Source of the DNA: Rotaria socialis | Taxonomy: Eukaryota > Rotifera > Eurotatoria > Philodinida > Philodinidae | Length of the DNA: 64,000 nt | Direction: 5' to 3' | Assembly: GCA_905331475.1 (NCBI GenBank) | Contig: CAJNYU010002210.1 | Location: 1 to 64,000, forward strand | Part shown: piece after piece, positions 38,499-61,171 of the stretch | How positions within the stretch are numbered: the first letter of the stretch is position 1 | Layout: each line of letters begins with the position of its first letter | Translations under genes and position numbers: made by a program | The notes under the pieces: generated by a model | What the model was told of the DNA's origin: nothing | The model's input: the letters and a program-made list of their open reading frames with translations, nothing else | The model's database searches: none

Positions 38499-41400
38499 TT
38501 AAATAAAATAACAAATAGAAAATGTTTATTTTTCACCTGTTTTCAATGTAATTCGATCTATAAAATATTAGAAATGACATGCTGTGTTCAAAAATATGAT
38601 CATATTTGTATAAACGGCATGTGCTGAGACATAATATACACTTAATCAAATTTGCTACTTTACTTTACGAAGAACACAAGTAATAACAGTAGTATTCTTT
38701 TGTCTAATCGATATATGGACATGATCTGCTGTGCACAATATAGAGGAAGATACGAAGGCACACATACGCATTATTATTATAAACTAACGTCATTACGAGA
38801 CCACCGACCGAACACTGATTTACATAAACAGACGACTAACTTCTCTTTTCCATCTAAATGAGATGGAAGAGGAAAAAAAAAGGAAATAATAGACAATTAT
38901 TAGATTCTTTTTTTTTGTCTACGATTGGTTCTCACCTGTTCGATGAATGTAAAAAAAACATGATTCGTTCTTATGACATTTTTCTTCTAATTAAAAAGCA
39001 AATGAAAAGCAAACGAGGAAATGCACTGAAAAAAATGACTAGTTGTTAAAAAAAACAGCAACAAATCTCATTCAACTCATTTTTTTTCTTTGTAATTTGA
39101 GTAAGCTTGTCTTTTATATTCATTTATGCAAAAAAAGACAATGTACTGTTTAAATTTTTTTCTTTGACTGATTGACACATATTAGCATTGCTAATGGATC
39201 TTCATCGACGAGTAGCAAAGTTCTGGAAAATGAAATTGTTTGCTCGCTACTAGTTACTACATTAATAAAGATAGATAGACAGACAGACAGACACTTCGTG
39301 TACAACAAAAAAAGAAGAATCAATACTATCCTATGAATGCGTTTTGTTTGCTATCTATATAGAAACGATGATGATGGATATACCGTATTGCAAACGAATA
39401 ACAGGAGGATGATATTCTACCTTCGATATACAAGAGAGAGAAACTGCTGTTATTTGTTGTATATATATATGTGTGTATATGCCTTACTTATCCTGTTCTG
39501 ATGCTGCTACTGAAATAAAACGTGTGCTGTAGCGAAATGGTATATTACAATGGGACGTGAGAGAAGAAGAAAAACGGGGAATATTCTTCTTGCACCAATC
39601 ATCGAACATTTTCATGTTATTCTGCTCACCTCTGATAGGTGCACACTAAGCAATAGAGAATGATATCTATTTTTTTTTTCTTCTCTCTTATCAGTGGCAA
39701 ACTTTTTCACTGTATACATAAGTCCACTTACCTCGTTAATACATATTCTATATATGGTATTTTTTTTATGAGAAACATCATTACATATGTAGTCTAGCTA
39801 TAAGTTTAATAAGATTTTCTATATTTATTATCACATATTGCGCATGTGTGTCACAGGAAATATATCTAAAACCGTAGCTAACATAAAAAGTATGTACAGC
39901 GGAGAGTAACAAGAGGAAAGGGCGGTACAAAAAAAGTGTATATATATATATGTATGTATGGTACTGCCGCGTATTTATGCATGTGCAACTTATGTACTAC
40001 GTTTCTTCTTCTTCCTATTATAATCTGATGAGTAGAGATATATTCTACCGATGCTGTCGTTCTTTTCCTCTTTCCTGTTTTTTCTATCAACTTTTTCTTC
40101 TTTTCAACACCTGGTGCCGCTTAGAAACTAGTAGACATTTGCTTCCATTACAACATGAATACCTATTTCTTCTTCGATTAGATTGATGCAACAATCATTT
40201 TCTTTTCCGTATTTATTTTTCTTTAAGAGAGAAAACTCGTCTAAGATTTCGTTTACTTTATAATTGAATGATAATGAGATAGTCGATGTACACACATATA
40301 TCTCTATATACGACCGAGAGCACATCTCAAGATACATTGAATAACCACACGCGCACACACACACACACACATATATATATATGTATACCGTTGGTGTTGC
40401 CATTTGCAGAAAGAGAAAAGATAAACAACAGTACCTCTTCTTTTCTTTCGCATACAACCGATAAGGGAAATATATACCTTCTTTAGCCTCTAGCTAGATC
40501 GCGATGGAATGAAAATTTGTTGATAATCAGCTGGAACACACTTGTCATACAGGTGTTAACAGTCTCAAGCAATAAGGAAAGGTGAAAGTGAAACAATGAT
40601 AATATATTATTTTCGCTTTATTGAATTAATTCTATAAATCTGGGAAAATACATACTTTTACATGTGAGTTTCTTGTTTGGTTATATGACGATAGAACCTT
40701 CATTTACCTTGCACAATAACGGCATCATCATCATCGCAACCTGGTGTACGACTATTTTATGTCCCCCCTTTTTTTTGTCTCGTTTCAAATTCGATAGGTG
40801 TGTGCAACAGCTTGTTAGAACCTTTTTCTTTTTTTTTCTTTTGTAAAATTTTGTTGCAAAAAAGAAAAATCGTATGATTGCGTATCAATTTGGTCTAGGT
40901 CGCTGGTTAAAATCATAAAAAAATCAAACGAACTATTATGATGGTGTAACGCATCTTTAATGGGAATCTACTTATATCATCTACGTGATAGAATCACACA
41001 GAACACCTCATTGTTATTTTTGATGACCAGCAGGATACGATAGAATTTTATTATAATTAACGATCATAGTATAAATAACAAAAAGACTTCAATTAAATTA
41101 AAATCGTTCGCAAGTTATTCTTATACATTTGTGAAATTTATATTATTTCTGGATAATTAATAAGATTTACCATCAAACTACATTTTCTTTTCGTCTATCA
41201 TCAGCTAAACTATAGTATGCACCATGGGTGATAAGCAGTGTCTAGGACAATTACTGCTATTTCATGTTGTAGACCATAGAATAGCTAGTAAAACATAAAT
41301 ATTAATTGGACAACGAACAGCAAGGGGTGGCCAGCTCTTTATCCACCTGTTGTTCTTTTCTAGAAATAAAAGTTGTTTGCTAATATTTACTGGATACTAG

Positions 41401-41751
41401 TATTTCAAGAAAATATAATCAATATAATTTAAACATCCTAACAAATGATTCTTGAGTATGGCGTATACTAAATATCAGTAGTCATTCATTGATGAAAATA
41501 CAAATAGTTGTTTGTTGACAAGACTGTTATGATTTTCTTCTTTTTCTCAGAAAATTATCACCATACATTTATTTTCAATATTATTCTTTATATAAACGAA
41601 TGACAAAAGAATGAGCTGTGTGCATACAATAAAACTCAAACATATATTTTCTTAAAATTTTCCAACAAGATTTGCATATAAATTTAAATATATTTCTGTT
41701 TACTTTCTGAATAAAGATGTACAAGAAATAAAAATTCAACAAGAAATATTA
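38499..41751. other. intergenic interval with microsatellites
   Basis: 3.2 kb upstream of the ZEB-like gene. It contains a GATA/GACA run (39274-39296), (TA)n/(TG)n near 39465-39480 and 39940-39958, and a CA-then-TA tract at 40346-40385. Open frames over these tracts are low-complexity artefacts. No gene is supported. Confidence 0.45.
40346..40385. repeat. (CA)n(TA)n microsatellite
   Basis: About ten CA units followed by about six TA units, a simple repeat in the interval upstream of the ZEB-like gene. Confidence 0.9.
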
Positions 41752-43139
41752 TCACTGCCAATGAAAACCACCAGCACCAAACGGTACTTCATTGCCAGCG
41801 TTAGGCCGTGTATCATTTTCATCACGATGACGTCTAGTTTCATCAAAGAGCCAATGTCTATCGAAGAGAAAAATAGAAAATTTTAACATTTCGCTACAAG
41901 ACAAACATTGAAACAAGTAAACGACGTACAAAAATCTTGGTGTTCTCAATATTTTAAAACCACCTTGCTCACGTGGAAATATATCTTCAAGGAAATAGTA
42001 TACATGACCAACAATAATTCCCATTAAATCAACAATAACTGAATTGCCAAGTAAAAGTGAAAAAGCAAATAATACCCATGGTAGATAAGGTGCTTGAAAA
42101 TTTAATAAACCAAAAAAATTCATTCTAACATATGGATTTCGTCGACTCCATACATAGACTAACATAATTGTCAATGCTGAACCAAGGAAAACAATATTAA
42201 CAAATAGTGCCATTATTATCATTAGTGTACCACCAAATATAAACATAAAAAGAAAATCAGCAGCACGTCCACGAAAGGAACCTTCTTCAAGATGACGACA
42301 ATAGCGATAGGTAAAGAGTAAATTGAAGAAAAAATTGAAACCAATGCTACCATAAAAGCAAAAACAAGTTATTAGTCTCCATAACTATAAAAGAATCGAG
42401 TAATATTATTTATTGAAATCAAATAATTATTTTATAGTTACTTGAAATTTTTTAAAAATCAATTCAGGATTAAAATAAAGTTGATATGCAGTCACAAAGT
42501 CAAGTTGCTAGAAAATAAAATATATAGTGTTTATCAAATAGTAGTAGAAGTATTGGATGGGAAAAGAAATTTTTAGAAATAAACAGAACATAATGATATA
42601 CGATTCTTCTATTTAAATAGCAAAAAAGGCATACATAATTCTTGAGGATGAGAGATAGAGTGAAAGAGCATTACACTCAAGTTTCTCTAAATGACTATCG
42701 AATCTAAGATTTTACAGTAATCAAACTCGATATTCTATATTGACTGGAAAAATAATATCATATAATTAGCAACAATCAAGTTTCATTTCTATCATATAAT
42801 GATTTATTGATAGGGGAACCTTACCATGAAACATTTATGGATATTTCTTGCTAAAGAAACATTTTTTTCTCAATCATAGTTCAATTTACAAATACTTTGT
42901 CAATAGTATTTATTTATCCAAAAGAAATAATGTGTTTTCAGTGCAACTGCTTACATATAAATGATTAGAAAATTCAAGAGCAATTTGTGTAATCAATAAA
43001 AAAATGTCATGATAATATAAGTATCTCATGTGGCAGACAAGAAACGTGCACTTACAACGGCGATCGTTGTTAAAAGACATGTTGTTGTATATGCTCGTGT
43101 TATAGGTGGAATAGAAAAATAATCTTGTTGGAAGGCCAT
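41752..43139 (-). CDS. DERL2: Derlin-2, ER-associated degradation membrane protein
   Basis: Rhomboid-fold pseudoprotease of the ER membrane that helps move misfolded proteins to the cytosol with p97/VCP and HRD1. Exons: 43139-43056, 42507-42442, 42384-41940, 41857-41752 (about 233 residues; human Derlin-2 has 239). Near-identical family blocks: [98 protein letters not shown] and [20 protein letters not shown]. The catalytic rhomboid Ser/His are absent, as in all Derlins. The C-terminus ends FGAGGFHWQ, compatible with a p97-binding SHP box. The 548-bp first intron is the longest. Looks intact. Confidence 0.96.
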
Positions 43140-44046
43140 TTATATTATAGATAAAGATATTCAATTATGAATCATAATAATTTGTATGGTAAAAACCAAA
43201 GAAATTCTTTTCTAGAATAAATGTAAAATAATAATAAATAATTAGTTGCATCATTAGTATTTGCTTTTGATTCTATCAGGGAATGTGTGAAGAAATCTGT
43301 AAAAATGCATATTTTGCTTTTTTGCATGTTATTCAATTTAATAGAGAATTACATATCAAGAACGATATAGTTTCATTAGATATCTATTTCTTCGAAAGAA
43401 TTTTCCAACAGAATTATTCTCAAAAAATTAAATTAGAATATTCTGTATGTATATATATATTTAAATATATTTTAAAGAAACAAAGTTGCACAAATTTATT
43501 ATGTTTAAATGATGATAAGAAATGCAAAGATAAAGATTAGGGGAAGAAGAAATATATGTACGTATTGCGATTAATTGATAGAGAGAGAAAAAATTGAATA
43601 GAAAGTAAGGGATACACATACGATCACAAAAATCACTAACAAAAAAATCGTGACAACAGAATGTTTTTTTCTTTACTCTATTAGTAATTTTTTTCAACAC
43701 TAACAACATACAAAAAAAATCAAAATAAAATGGATGTTTGTAAACTGATAAACCAAATTTATTTTTTGACCACGAAAATCACGGGTTACATAAATAAATG
43801 GTTCTCCTAAAGGTGTATTTGGTTTGTTTTTTTTCTTGCCTAAAAAGATAAACTGAATGGATAGTATGTGCGACAACATCAATATAAATAAAAAGGAATG
43901 CGACTATATCATCGTAATAAATATTGAGAAAAGAAAAAGAAAGAACACACTGACAAACGCATAAACATTTACACATGATGACAATTGACAGATTATTTTA
44001 TTTGTTCTTCGTAAATATTGTTTTTGATTTGCTTTTTCTAAAGTCC
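43140..44046. other. interval between Derlin-2 and clathrin heavy chain
   Basis: AT-rich, with overlapping short frames on both strands but no recognisable protein. Probably the Derlin-2 5' and clathrin 3' flanks. Confidence 0.4.
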
Positions 44047-54575
<10,529 letters not shown>

Positions 54576-55219
54576 GTTTCTGATCTTCAAGATAGAAAAT
54601 GTAAAATGAAAATTTTATATTTTGTTTTTATCAAAAAAAAGAGAAGATAGAAATGAAGATTTTTGTGGTCTTGGTTAAAATATAATCTTATCTTTTAAAT
54701 AAGAATGTCGACGGCTGTTAGATACAACAAAATGGATATTTGTATTGGATGAGTCATTCTTCTTTCTTTCACGCCTCCAACTACTAAAATAATCAAAAAT
54801 GAGAAAGAATTTTTACTCATTGAATAGAGTTAAATTTTATTGATAAGATTTATTGCATATTAAGAATTCGAAAATTACTATTAGTGAAAGATTTATTTTT
54901 TCTGAACTATATTTATGATTTAACCAAGCGAAAAAAATCAATATATAAATTTATTTGTCTAGGAATCAGTACTATCAACGTTTTTATTAACGATGCATGT
55001 AGCGACATTTATTCATAAGGTATTTGTGATTTTCGAAACGAAGCCAACGAGACGGATTAGCTTTAAAAATTTATTGCTATTGATTCGTATTCGCATTATT
55101 CTATTTTGATCATTTAACATGAAATGCGAAAGTACATAATTTATAAAAAATTTTTGTTTACTTTAGATTGATCCATTTTTCAACATATATATTTATTCAG
55201 TATTGAAAGTTCTTTGATT
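54576..55219. other. shared upstream region of clathrin (-) and LEA-like gene (+)
   Basis: A 644-bp divergent interval that must hold both promoters. AT-rich with no recognisable element. A TTTATTCAG at 55193-55201 lies about 20 nt before the LEA-like ATG, and GATCAG lies 4 nt before the clathrin ATG; both could be splice acceptors. Confidence 0.45.
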
Positions 55220-57493
55220 ATGCTGAAATGTTTTATAATTGTTGTTCTTTACTTCATCATTATTAATGGTGATTCTAACGATGATGTTAAAAAACTGAAA
55301 GAAACACTGAATCAAGGAGGAAAAGTGAAAGTATGTTGAATAATTATTCTCATCAGATTTTAAATAGCGTTTTTCAATAGCAACACACTATTAATATTGT
55401 TACTGAGCGTCATCATTCTGCTAAAGATGATGCCAGCAAGGACAATGCCGACAAATTAAAAGGAAAAACCTGTAAGCTTTTTCTTTTATTTAACAAATAA
55501 AACTCTTCAATTGATCAAAATAACCGATGAGGTTTATTTACAATAATTGCTGAAAAATATCGAACATAACATCAAATATCACTGTGACATACTCATCCCA
55601 GGAGAATCATTCTGACAGTAGGATCCTATCGGATTCCGATAAGGGTCAAACAGTGAATATACCGAATACCATATGTGTTTCAATAAAACCGACGAAATCT
55701 TATGGAATTCTTGGACACGGGCCTACAGTCGGATCCTTAGTATTGGATTCAATCGGATCAGATATTGGATTTTAACGGAATCCAACTCTAACGAATCACC
55801 CTTGCGCTCTGATGGCTAAAAATGCTTATTTGATCATGAATAGACAAATTATATTATCCGTCGGAACCAACAATAGGTCCGTATCCAGGAATTCTATCGG
55901 ATCCCATAGGATTCGATAAGATCCGTTGTCGGATTCATTCACATGGGATGGCTGCAACGGATTTTTTTTTCAATATATATTTCAATCCATAAGAGAAGAA
56001 AACTAATGAGACATCTGCTAAGTTTAGAAATATTTATGTTCACTTCTTTGATTAGTCAAATTAGTGACCATAATAACTTGTTACAGTGACGAGTAGAATA
56101 AATGTATTTTGATTCAAGACACGCATATTCAAACGTGCTATTGAAGCCTTAAAAAATTTCGAAAATCATATAAATGAATTTATATTACACTACGATCTTT
56201 ACAGTAAACAAATAGCCATATATAAAAACTTAATTTAACTTTTCTTTTATTAGAGTCTAGGTTAGGCTTCAATAGTAAAAAAAATCATTTTTTTAAAATT
56301 AAGTGATTATATTATAGTGAATCGAACATCTATGGAATATGTAACTGTTGTGTGTATCTATTTTTCCAATGATAATATTGATTATAAGTATCACTGATTT
56401 TAGTTTGAAAAAAAAAGGATTTTGTCAAGTTAAAAAGAAAAATTGATAATAGGATGATATAGCAGCCTACAAAAAGTAATGGATGGGATACAAATGGTTT
56501 CTTAATCTATTAGTTTATGAAATAAAAAAATTTTCTTCAGATCAATCGAATACTAATATTTGTAAAAAAAACAAAGATTTATTCACATATTTATCGACAA
56601 GACTTGCATTTAAAAATCACGATAGCATGGTAAAAATCTAAATGTTCATCAGTGATGTATCTTACAACTAAATGTATCACGTTAAGATTTTCCACAACAT
56701 AATTTTAATGTCTCTAATGATAAATTTTTGTTCAAGAACAAAGCTATTCTTAATTTATTGTCTTTTAAAAAAAACTTACAGTGCAGTTGAGTATGTGTTG
56801 CATTTTCATTCTATTGTTGATTTAGCTGAAACACACAAAGCTGGTAAAAAATCGGCAGGAACTGCTAAAGCAACGTCAGGCAAAAACCTTGACGCGACCA
56901 AGAAAGCAGATAAAGAACTGAAGAAAAAAGCTAGTGAGAGCACAGAAAACTTGTGAGTTCAACTCAAAGTATATTGAAATACAATACGATATATATTTGC
57001 TTTTTTTAGAAAACATCAAGCTAGTCAAGCAGCCAAATCAAATAAGAAAAAAAATGAAAAAGTCGTCGAAAAGGCATCCGGTAAGTAGTTAAATCGCTTT
57101 TATTTTTAGACAACAAATACGTTTCTTTTATGTAGACCAACATGAAAAGGAGAAACATACAACAAGTGATACCAGTGAAAATATAAAATTGACTGTTGAA
57201 GAAACTCAAGAGCAAGAAGAAAAAACAAATGATGGTTTCGTTGGTAAATTTTTTCATATGTTTGAAGATGTTAAAAATTCAATTTTTGGTATAGTAGAAC
57301 TTGAATTAATAAAAGTTTATTCTTGTTTTTCTTTTTCTTTTAAAATAATCTTCTAGAACCTGTAGGATTATCATCAAATACTGCTTCTGATGCAACTGAC
57401 AAAACTACACCAAATCCGGAGGAAGTTTCTGATACAGTGAAGAAAGCAGCCGGAAAAGCTAAAAAGAAAGTAAAAGAAACAGCTGATCTTTAA
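55220..57493 (+). CDS. LEA-like hydrophilic ER/secretory protein ending in TADL
   Basis: Exons: 55220-55330, 55381-55471, 56826-56952, 57010-57080, 57136-57288, 57357-57493 (about 229 residues). A signal peptide (MLKCFIIVVLYFIIINGDS) is followed by a very hydrophilic Lys/Ala/Glu/Thr-rich chain with 11-mer-like segments (GKKSAGTAKATSGKNLDATK; VSDTVKKAAGKAKKKVKETA), no Cys after the signal and a single short hydrophobic patch (FVGKFFHMFEDVKNSIF). Composition and repeats fit group 3 LEA proteins, which protect membranes and proteins during drying. A bdelloid ER-resident LEA with a C-terminal ATEL retention signal is known (Adineta ricciae ArLEA1); this one ends ETADL, plausibly a variant KDEL-type signal. 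Intron 2 (1.35 kb) contains a TCGGATCC-type MITE. Low-complexity similarity limits certainty. Confidence 0.65.
55594..55950. mobile_element. foldback MITE of TCGGATCC-type palindromes, copy 2
   Basis: 357 bp inside intron 2 of the LEA-like gene. The left end CATCCCAGGAGAATCATTCTGACA is given in part: CATCCCAGG..GAATCATTC; the right end on the reverse strand reads CATCCCATGTGAATGAATCC. The interior carries TCGGATCC/GGATTCGA variants like the element at 1280, but it is more diverged and the centre is AT-rich. No coding frame and no clear target duplication. Confidence 0.75.
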
Positions 57494-58250
57494 TCAATTG
57501 AATCGATCAGACATGAAATTTCATGAATCTCAATTATATTCTTTCTCAATATTTATTCATTTTCGCTTCTCAAATCATGCTTTACACTTTCGAAACAAAA
57601 TAACCAAGAATGTTTCATTTAGAAAATTTTAACTAAAATTTTTATAGAATTTTTTTATACTAATGTTTTATTTTGAGTCTTAAAATTCCAATTTTTCTAT
57701 TACTTTACTTTCAATGACATATATTACGGTTTAAAATGTGTCTATTTTACTATTAAATACGCATTTAACTTTATGTAGGATATACTTATATACAACGACA
57801 AAATATCATTCAATATTTTCATGTATATTAGATCTAATGCTTTTATTTGTACGTGGGATTTGTTTTTGTTTTTGTTTTTGTTTTTACAAATAAAAAGTAG
57901 GAAACAGTGAAAAATATCAGTTATCTTATTATTTTGGAAATTTACAAAATCTATTATTAGATTTAATATCAATAAAAAATATTAGGAATTCCAATATAGA
58001 ATTTCAAGGCACTATTTCAACATTGATTGATGTTGCATGTCAAATATCGATAATATATACTCTAAACAAAACCAATAAAGGTACAGCTGTTGATAGCACT
58101 CAACATCTCCAAGATAATGACATGGAAGGAATAATAAATATCGAATAAACTGCTACTGATAATGTGAAACAATAGGGGCATAAAGAGCTGTTGATAGTGA
58201 GACAACTGTTGTCTAAAATAGAAATATTTACTGTTTGTTATAAATAAGAT
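57494..58250. other. interval downstream of the LEA-like gene
   Basis: It contains a (TTTTTG)n run near 57860-57885. At about 58065-58150 a short frame (NKTNKGTAVDSTQHLQDNDM, then a stop; nearby ATDNVKQ) faintly recalls LEA composition and may be a degenerate duplicate. Otherwise nothing. Confidence 0.35.
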
Positions 58251-60136
58251 CCCATGCCATAGAAATCGCGCTAAAATCGGCGATTTAATCGCGATATGTT
58301 AGTCCGATAACCGTGAGATTATATCGCGATTAAATCGCCAAAACTGTCGGCTTTTGCCGATTTTGATAAATTATCGCAATTTTTGCGCGTTGTTTTTTCT
58401 TGAATATTGATTATTAATCAGTAATGTTATGGGTATCTTTTAATACATAGTATGCATGTGTACTACTTTTTCTTCAGTTTTTACTAATAAGCTATTGTTC
58501 AGACAATACGTTTCATGAAATTATGACAGCAGTTTTCATGAGCGACGTGATATTCTAACACAATGCGTGCGCAATACAATGAACAATGTAACATAATACG
58601 ATAATAAATAAAATATCAGCTAAGTAATTACAGAAAACACTTTTCGTATAACACAAAATTGTGCATTTACATTAGGTTATCGTTTTCGTATTAGCAACAA
58701 ATAAAATATCAGTGTCTTCTGTTTGTTTCTTCCAAGCGTGAAAAATTAGATTTCTTCTGATGATTGGATTTGTGATGATAAAATACTTTGATTCGGTGTG
58801 CCTACCCATCAACGGAAGGATCAATATTCGAAGGCTGACGGATAAAAATTAATCAAAATTTACCTGTGGTTGATTTTGAATAAAATTTTCTGTTGATTTC
58901 TTCTTTTGCACAACATAGAGTCATGAATAGGTGCCAGATAATTGACATCCGGTCGGGTGATAACCAAATTTATGTTCTACTGCATCTAAATCAGATTAAA
59001 AAAAGTGCGACATATCATGAATACCACTTTCGTTTATGTCTTCTTTCCATATATTTTCTTTATTCTTGAATCATCATCAAGATTTGGCGAATCTCGTTCA
59101 TGCTCTGTTCCTCGAGAAAATAAATAAGAAACATGACTAATCAAGAGTAAATTTTTTCAATTACCAATTATCTAATACTCGAATTTTCGAGGTTGAATCA
59201 GATTTAGCATTGATCGAACCATACTAACAAAATAATGAAGATAATTATTTTAGCAGGTTTCTCATTTACAGTTGATGTCTCATCGCCTAATAAAAGAATA
59301 AAACATGTGTGAGAGATGTTTTGTAAACCATTCACCAAAAACAATACTACATAATAGTTTATTCGGAAAAGTCGCTACAAGTATCATACTCATACATCAA
59401 GTAGATTACATGCCATTGCATTTGTACTTTGTCGTTATAGCTTCTTTATTATTTCATATGAGTGTAAAGCGGACTGAAATTATTGTTGAAGAAAACAATA
59501 AAAGAAAAACAAACGCTAGAATCACCTTAAAATGACTTTGTTGTAGTTTAAATTTGTCTTATACACTTTGTACACTTTGATCTTCGAAACAAAGTGTACG
59601 AAACCATGATGCTCAAAACTATCGTAGTGTATTTATACATTCTATTTCAGATTCCCATTAGGAACACTGATGCATGAGAAGAACAATGGCTATGTGTCCA
59701 TGTTGTTATTGGATACAACAAATTAGCCAGTAAAAATTCAATCCGACTTTTTTCTCACATATACTTTACTATTAAAATTCTTGAAATGTTTATAAAAAAC
59801 GAACAGAAACTAATATATGTGTCCTCAAAAAATAAGAAGAACATAAATTTCCCTCTATGTACGCATATTTTCTGTCTTTTTTAAAATTACGATTAATCGC
59901 AAAAATCGGCGTAGTCGGCGATTAATCGCGAATTATCTTTGATTTTCATTTCTGTTAGAAAAATCGCTGATTAATCGCGATATATCACGATATATCGCCG
60001 ATTTCTTTTGGTAATTGAAAAATCGCCGATTAATCGCAATGAATCGTCGATTTTTCCCGTGAAATCGCGATTAATTGGCGATTTTCTTCAATTTTGCGAT
60101 TAATCGCCAAAAGTGACGCGATTTTGATGACATGGG
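58251..60136. mobile_element. 1.9-kb element with GCGATTAATCGC palindrome-array ends
   Basis: The outer ends CCCATGCCATAGAAATCGCG and (reverse strand) CCCATGTCATCAAAATCGCG form an inverted repeat. The left ~140 bp (58262-58390) and right ~245 bp (59888-60130) are dense arrays of GGCGATTAATCGC, CGCGATATATCG and similar. The 1.5-kb centre is ordinary AT-rich sequence; its longest frame (59305-59535) has no recognisable transposase. It could be one large non-autonomous element or two arrays flanking captured DNA. No target duplication was seen. Confidence 0.6.
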
Positions 60137-60310
60137 CACACTTCTCAAATTAGTCACATTTATGAGATAAATATTTTATTAAAGATGTCGCTGTAAAAAA
60201 TAATAATTCTCAAAATATAAACTACAATAGTTTTGTTTTCGATTAATTCGAATTCTTTTTCTGAAATAAATAGTGATTTGACAAAAAACGGTTTCTGGAA
60301 GCCTTTTTAA

Positions 60311-60420
60311 CTGGAACCGGAGCTTACAAGCGCTACCGCCGGTAAACCGCCGGTGCACCGTCGGTTATTATGAGTACCGCGATATACCGGCGGTAGTGAC
60401 AAAAACTGTACGACATGGGC
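60311..60420. repeat. ACCGCCGGT palindrome-array repeat
   Basis: A GC-rich island in AT-rich DNA: ACCGCCGGTAAACCGCCGGT and TATACCGGCGGTA repeats between 60334 and 60396, then a right end which on the reverse strand reads GCCCATGTCGTACAG. The terminus resembles that of the 58251 element; the left terminus is not evident. Confidence 0.55.
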
Positions 60421-61171
60421 ACTCACACCCACACCCAAGGATTTTTTTCTCATTGATTTTTTTATGCTAAGATATATATATATATATAGAATTAAAAAGT
60501 ATTCCTCATTCATACGATGAAAATGGTTTCATAGTCGAAGATTTTTTCTTCTACAGTATAATTTGTCTGCTTTTTAAATTATGAAAGTATTTGAATTCTA
60601 CGATTATAAGCCTAAAAAGAGTGTTCCTGAGTTATGATCGTTGGTCTTAATTATTCATCAAAAAATAAAAAATATACGACCAATAAATCTTAAAGAAAAT
60701 AAATGCCTTTGTAACTTCATACTTGAAATGTTTGGCACTTTAGGATATAAACAATTCAATAAACTCTACTCATTTTTATATTGAATACAACTTGATAATA
60801 TTACCATTTTAATAACTCATAAGTATTTCTTATCGGTGAATAGAACCGTAAATCAATGGATTGATTGATGATTACAGTTGAAATTTCCAATATTGATTTT
60901 TATTATTACAAAGAATTATAAATGTAAACAATTTAATATTTTCGATAATGTTTCTCGTATTAATTTCTCTGTTGAAATGTTTCTCGAGATTAAAAGAAAA
61001 AAAAACTCATTATTAAAAATCTATTGTTGTTATGAAGATAAATCATGTTGTTAGTGTTTATACCTCTTTATTCTTATTGGTTAAAAGTCTTACTCGAATA
61101 GTTCCATTGAAAAACTCGATGAAAAGAAGAAGAAAAAGGAATGTTTTTTTGTTGTTAATCAATATAAAACG
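60421..61171. other. gene-free interval upstream of the Q/S/T-rich gene
   Basis: AT-rich; a (TA)n tract lies at about 60472-60487. A CACCCACACCC motif at 60427 resembles the loops of the 5184 element. No gene seen. Confidence 0.4.

Noticed and set aside
40128-40486. Overlapping frames on both strands
   Set aside because: They run through (CA)n/(TA)n microsatellites.
59305-59535. Transposase in the core of the 58251 element
   Set aside because: 76 codons without DDE or zinc-finger signatures.
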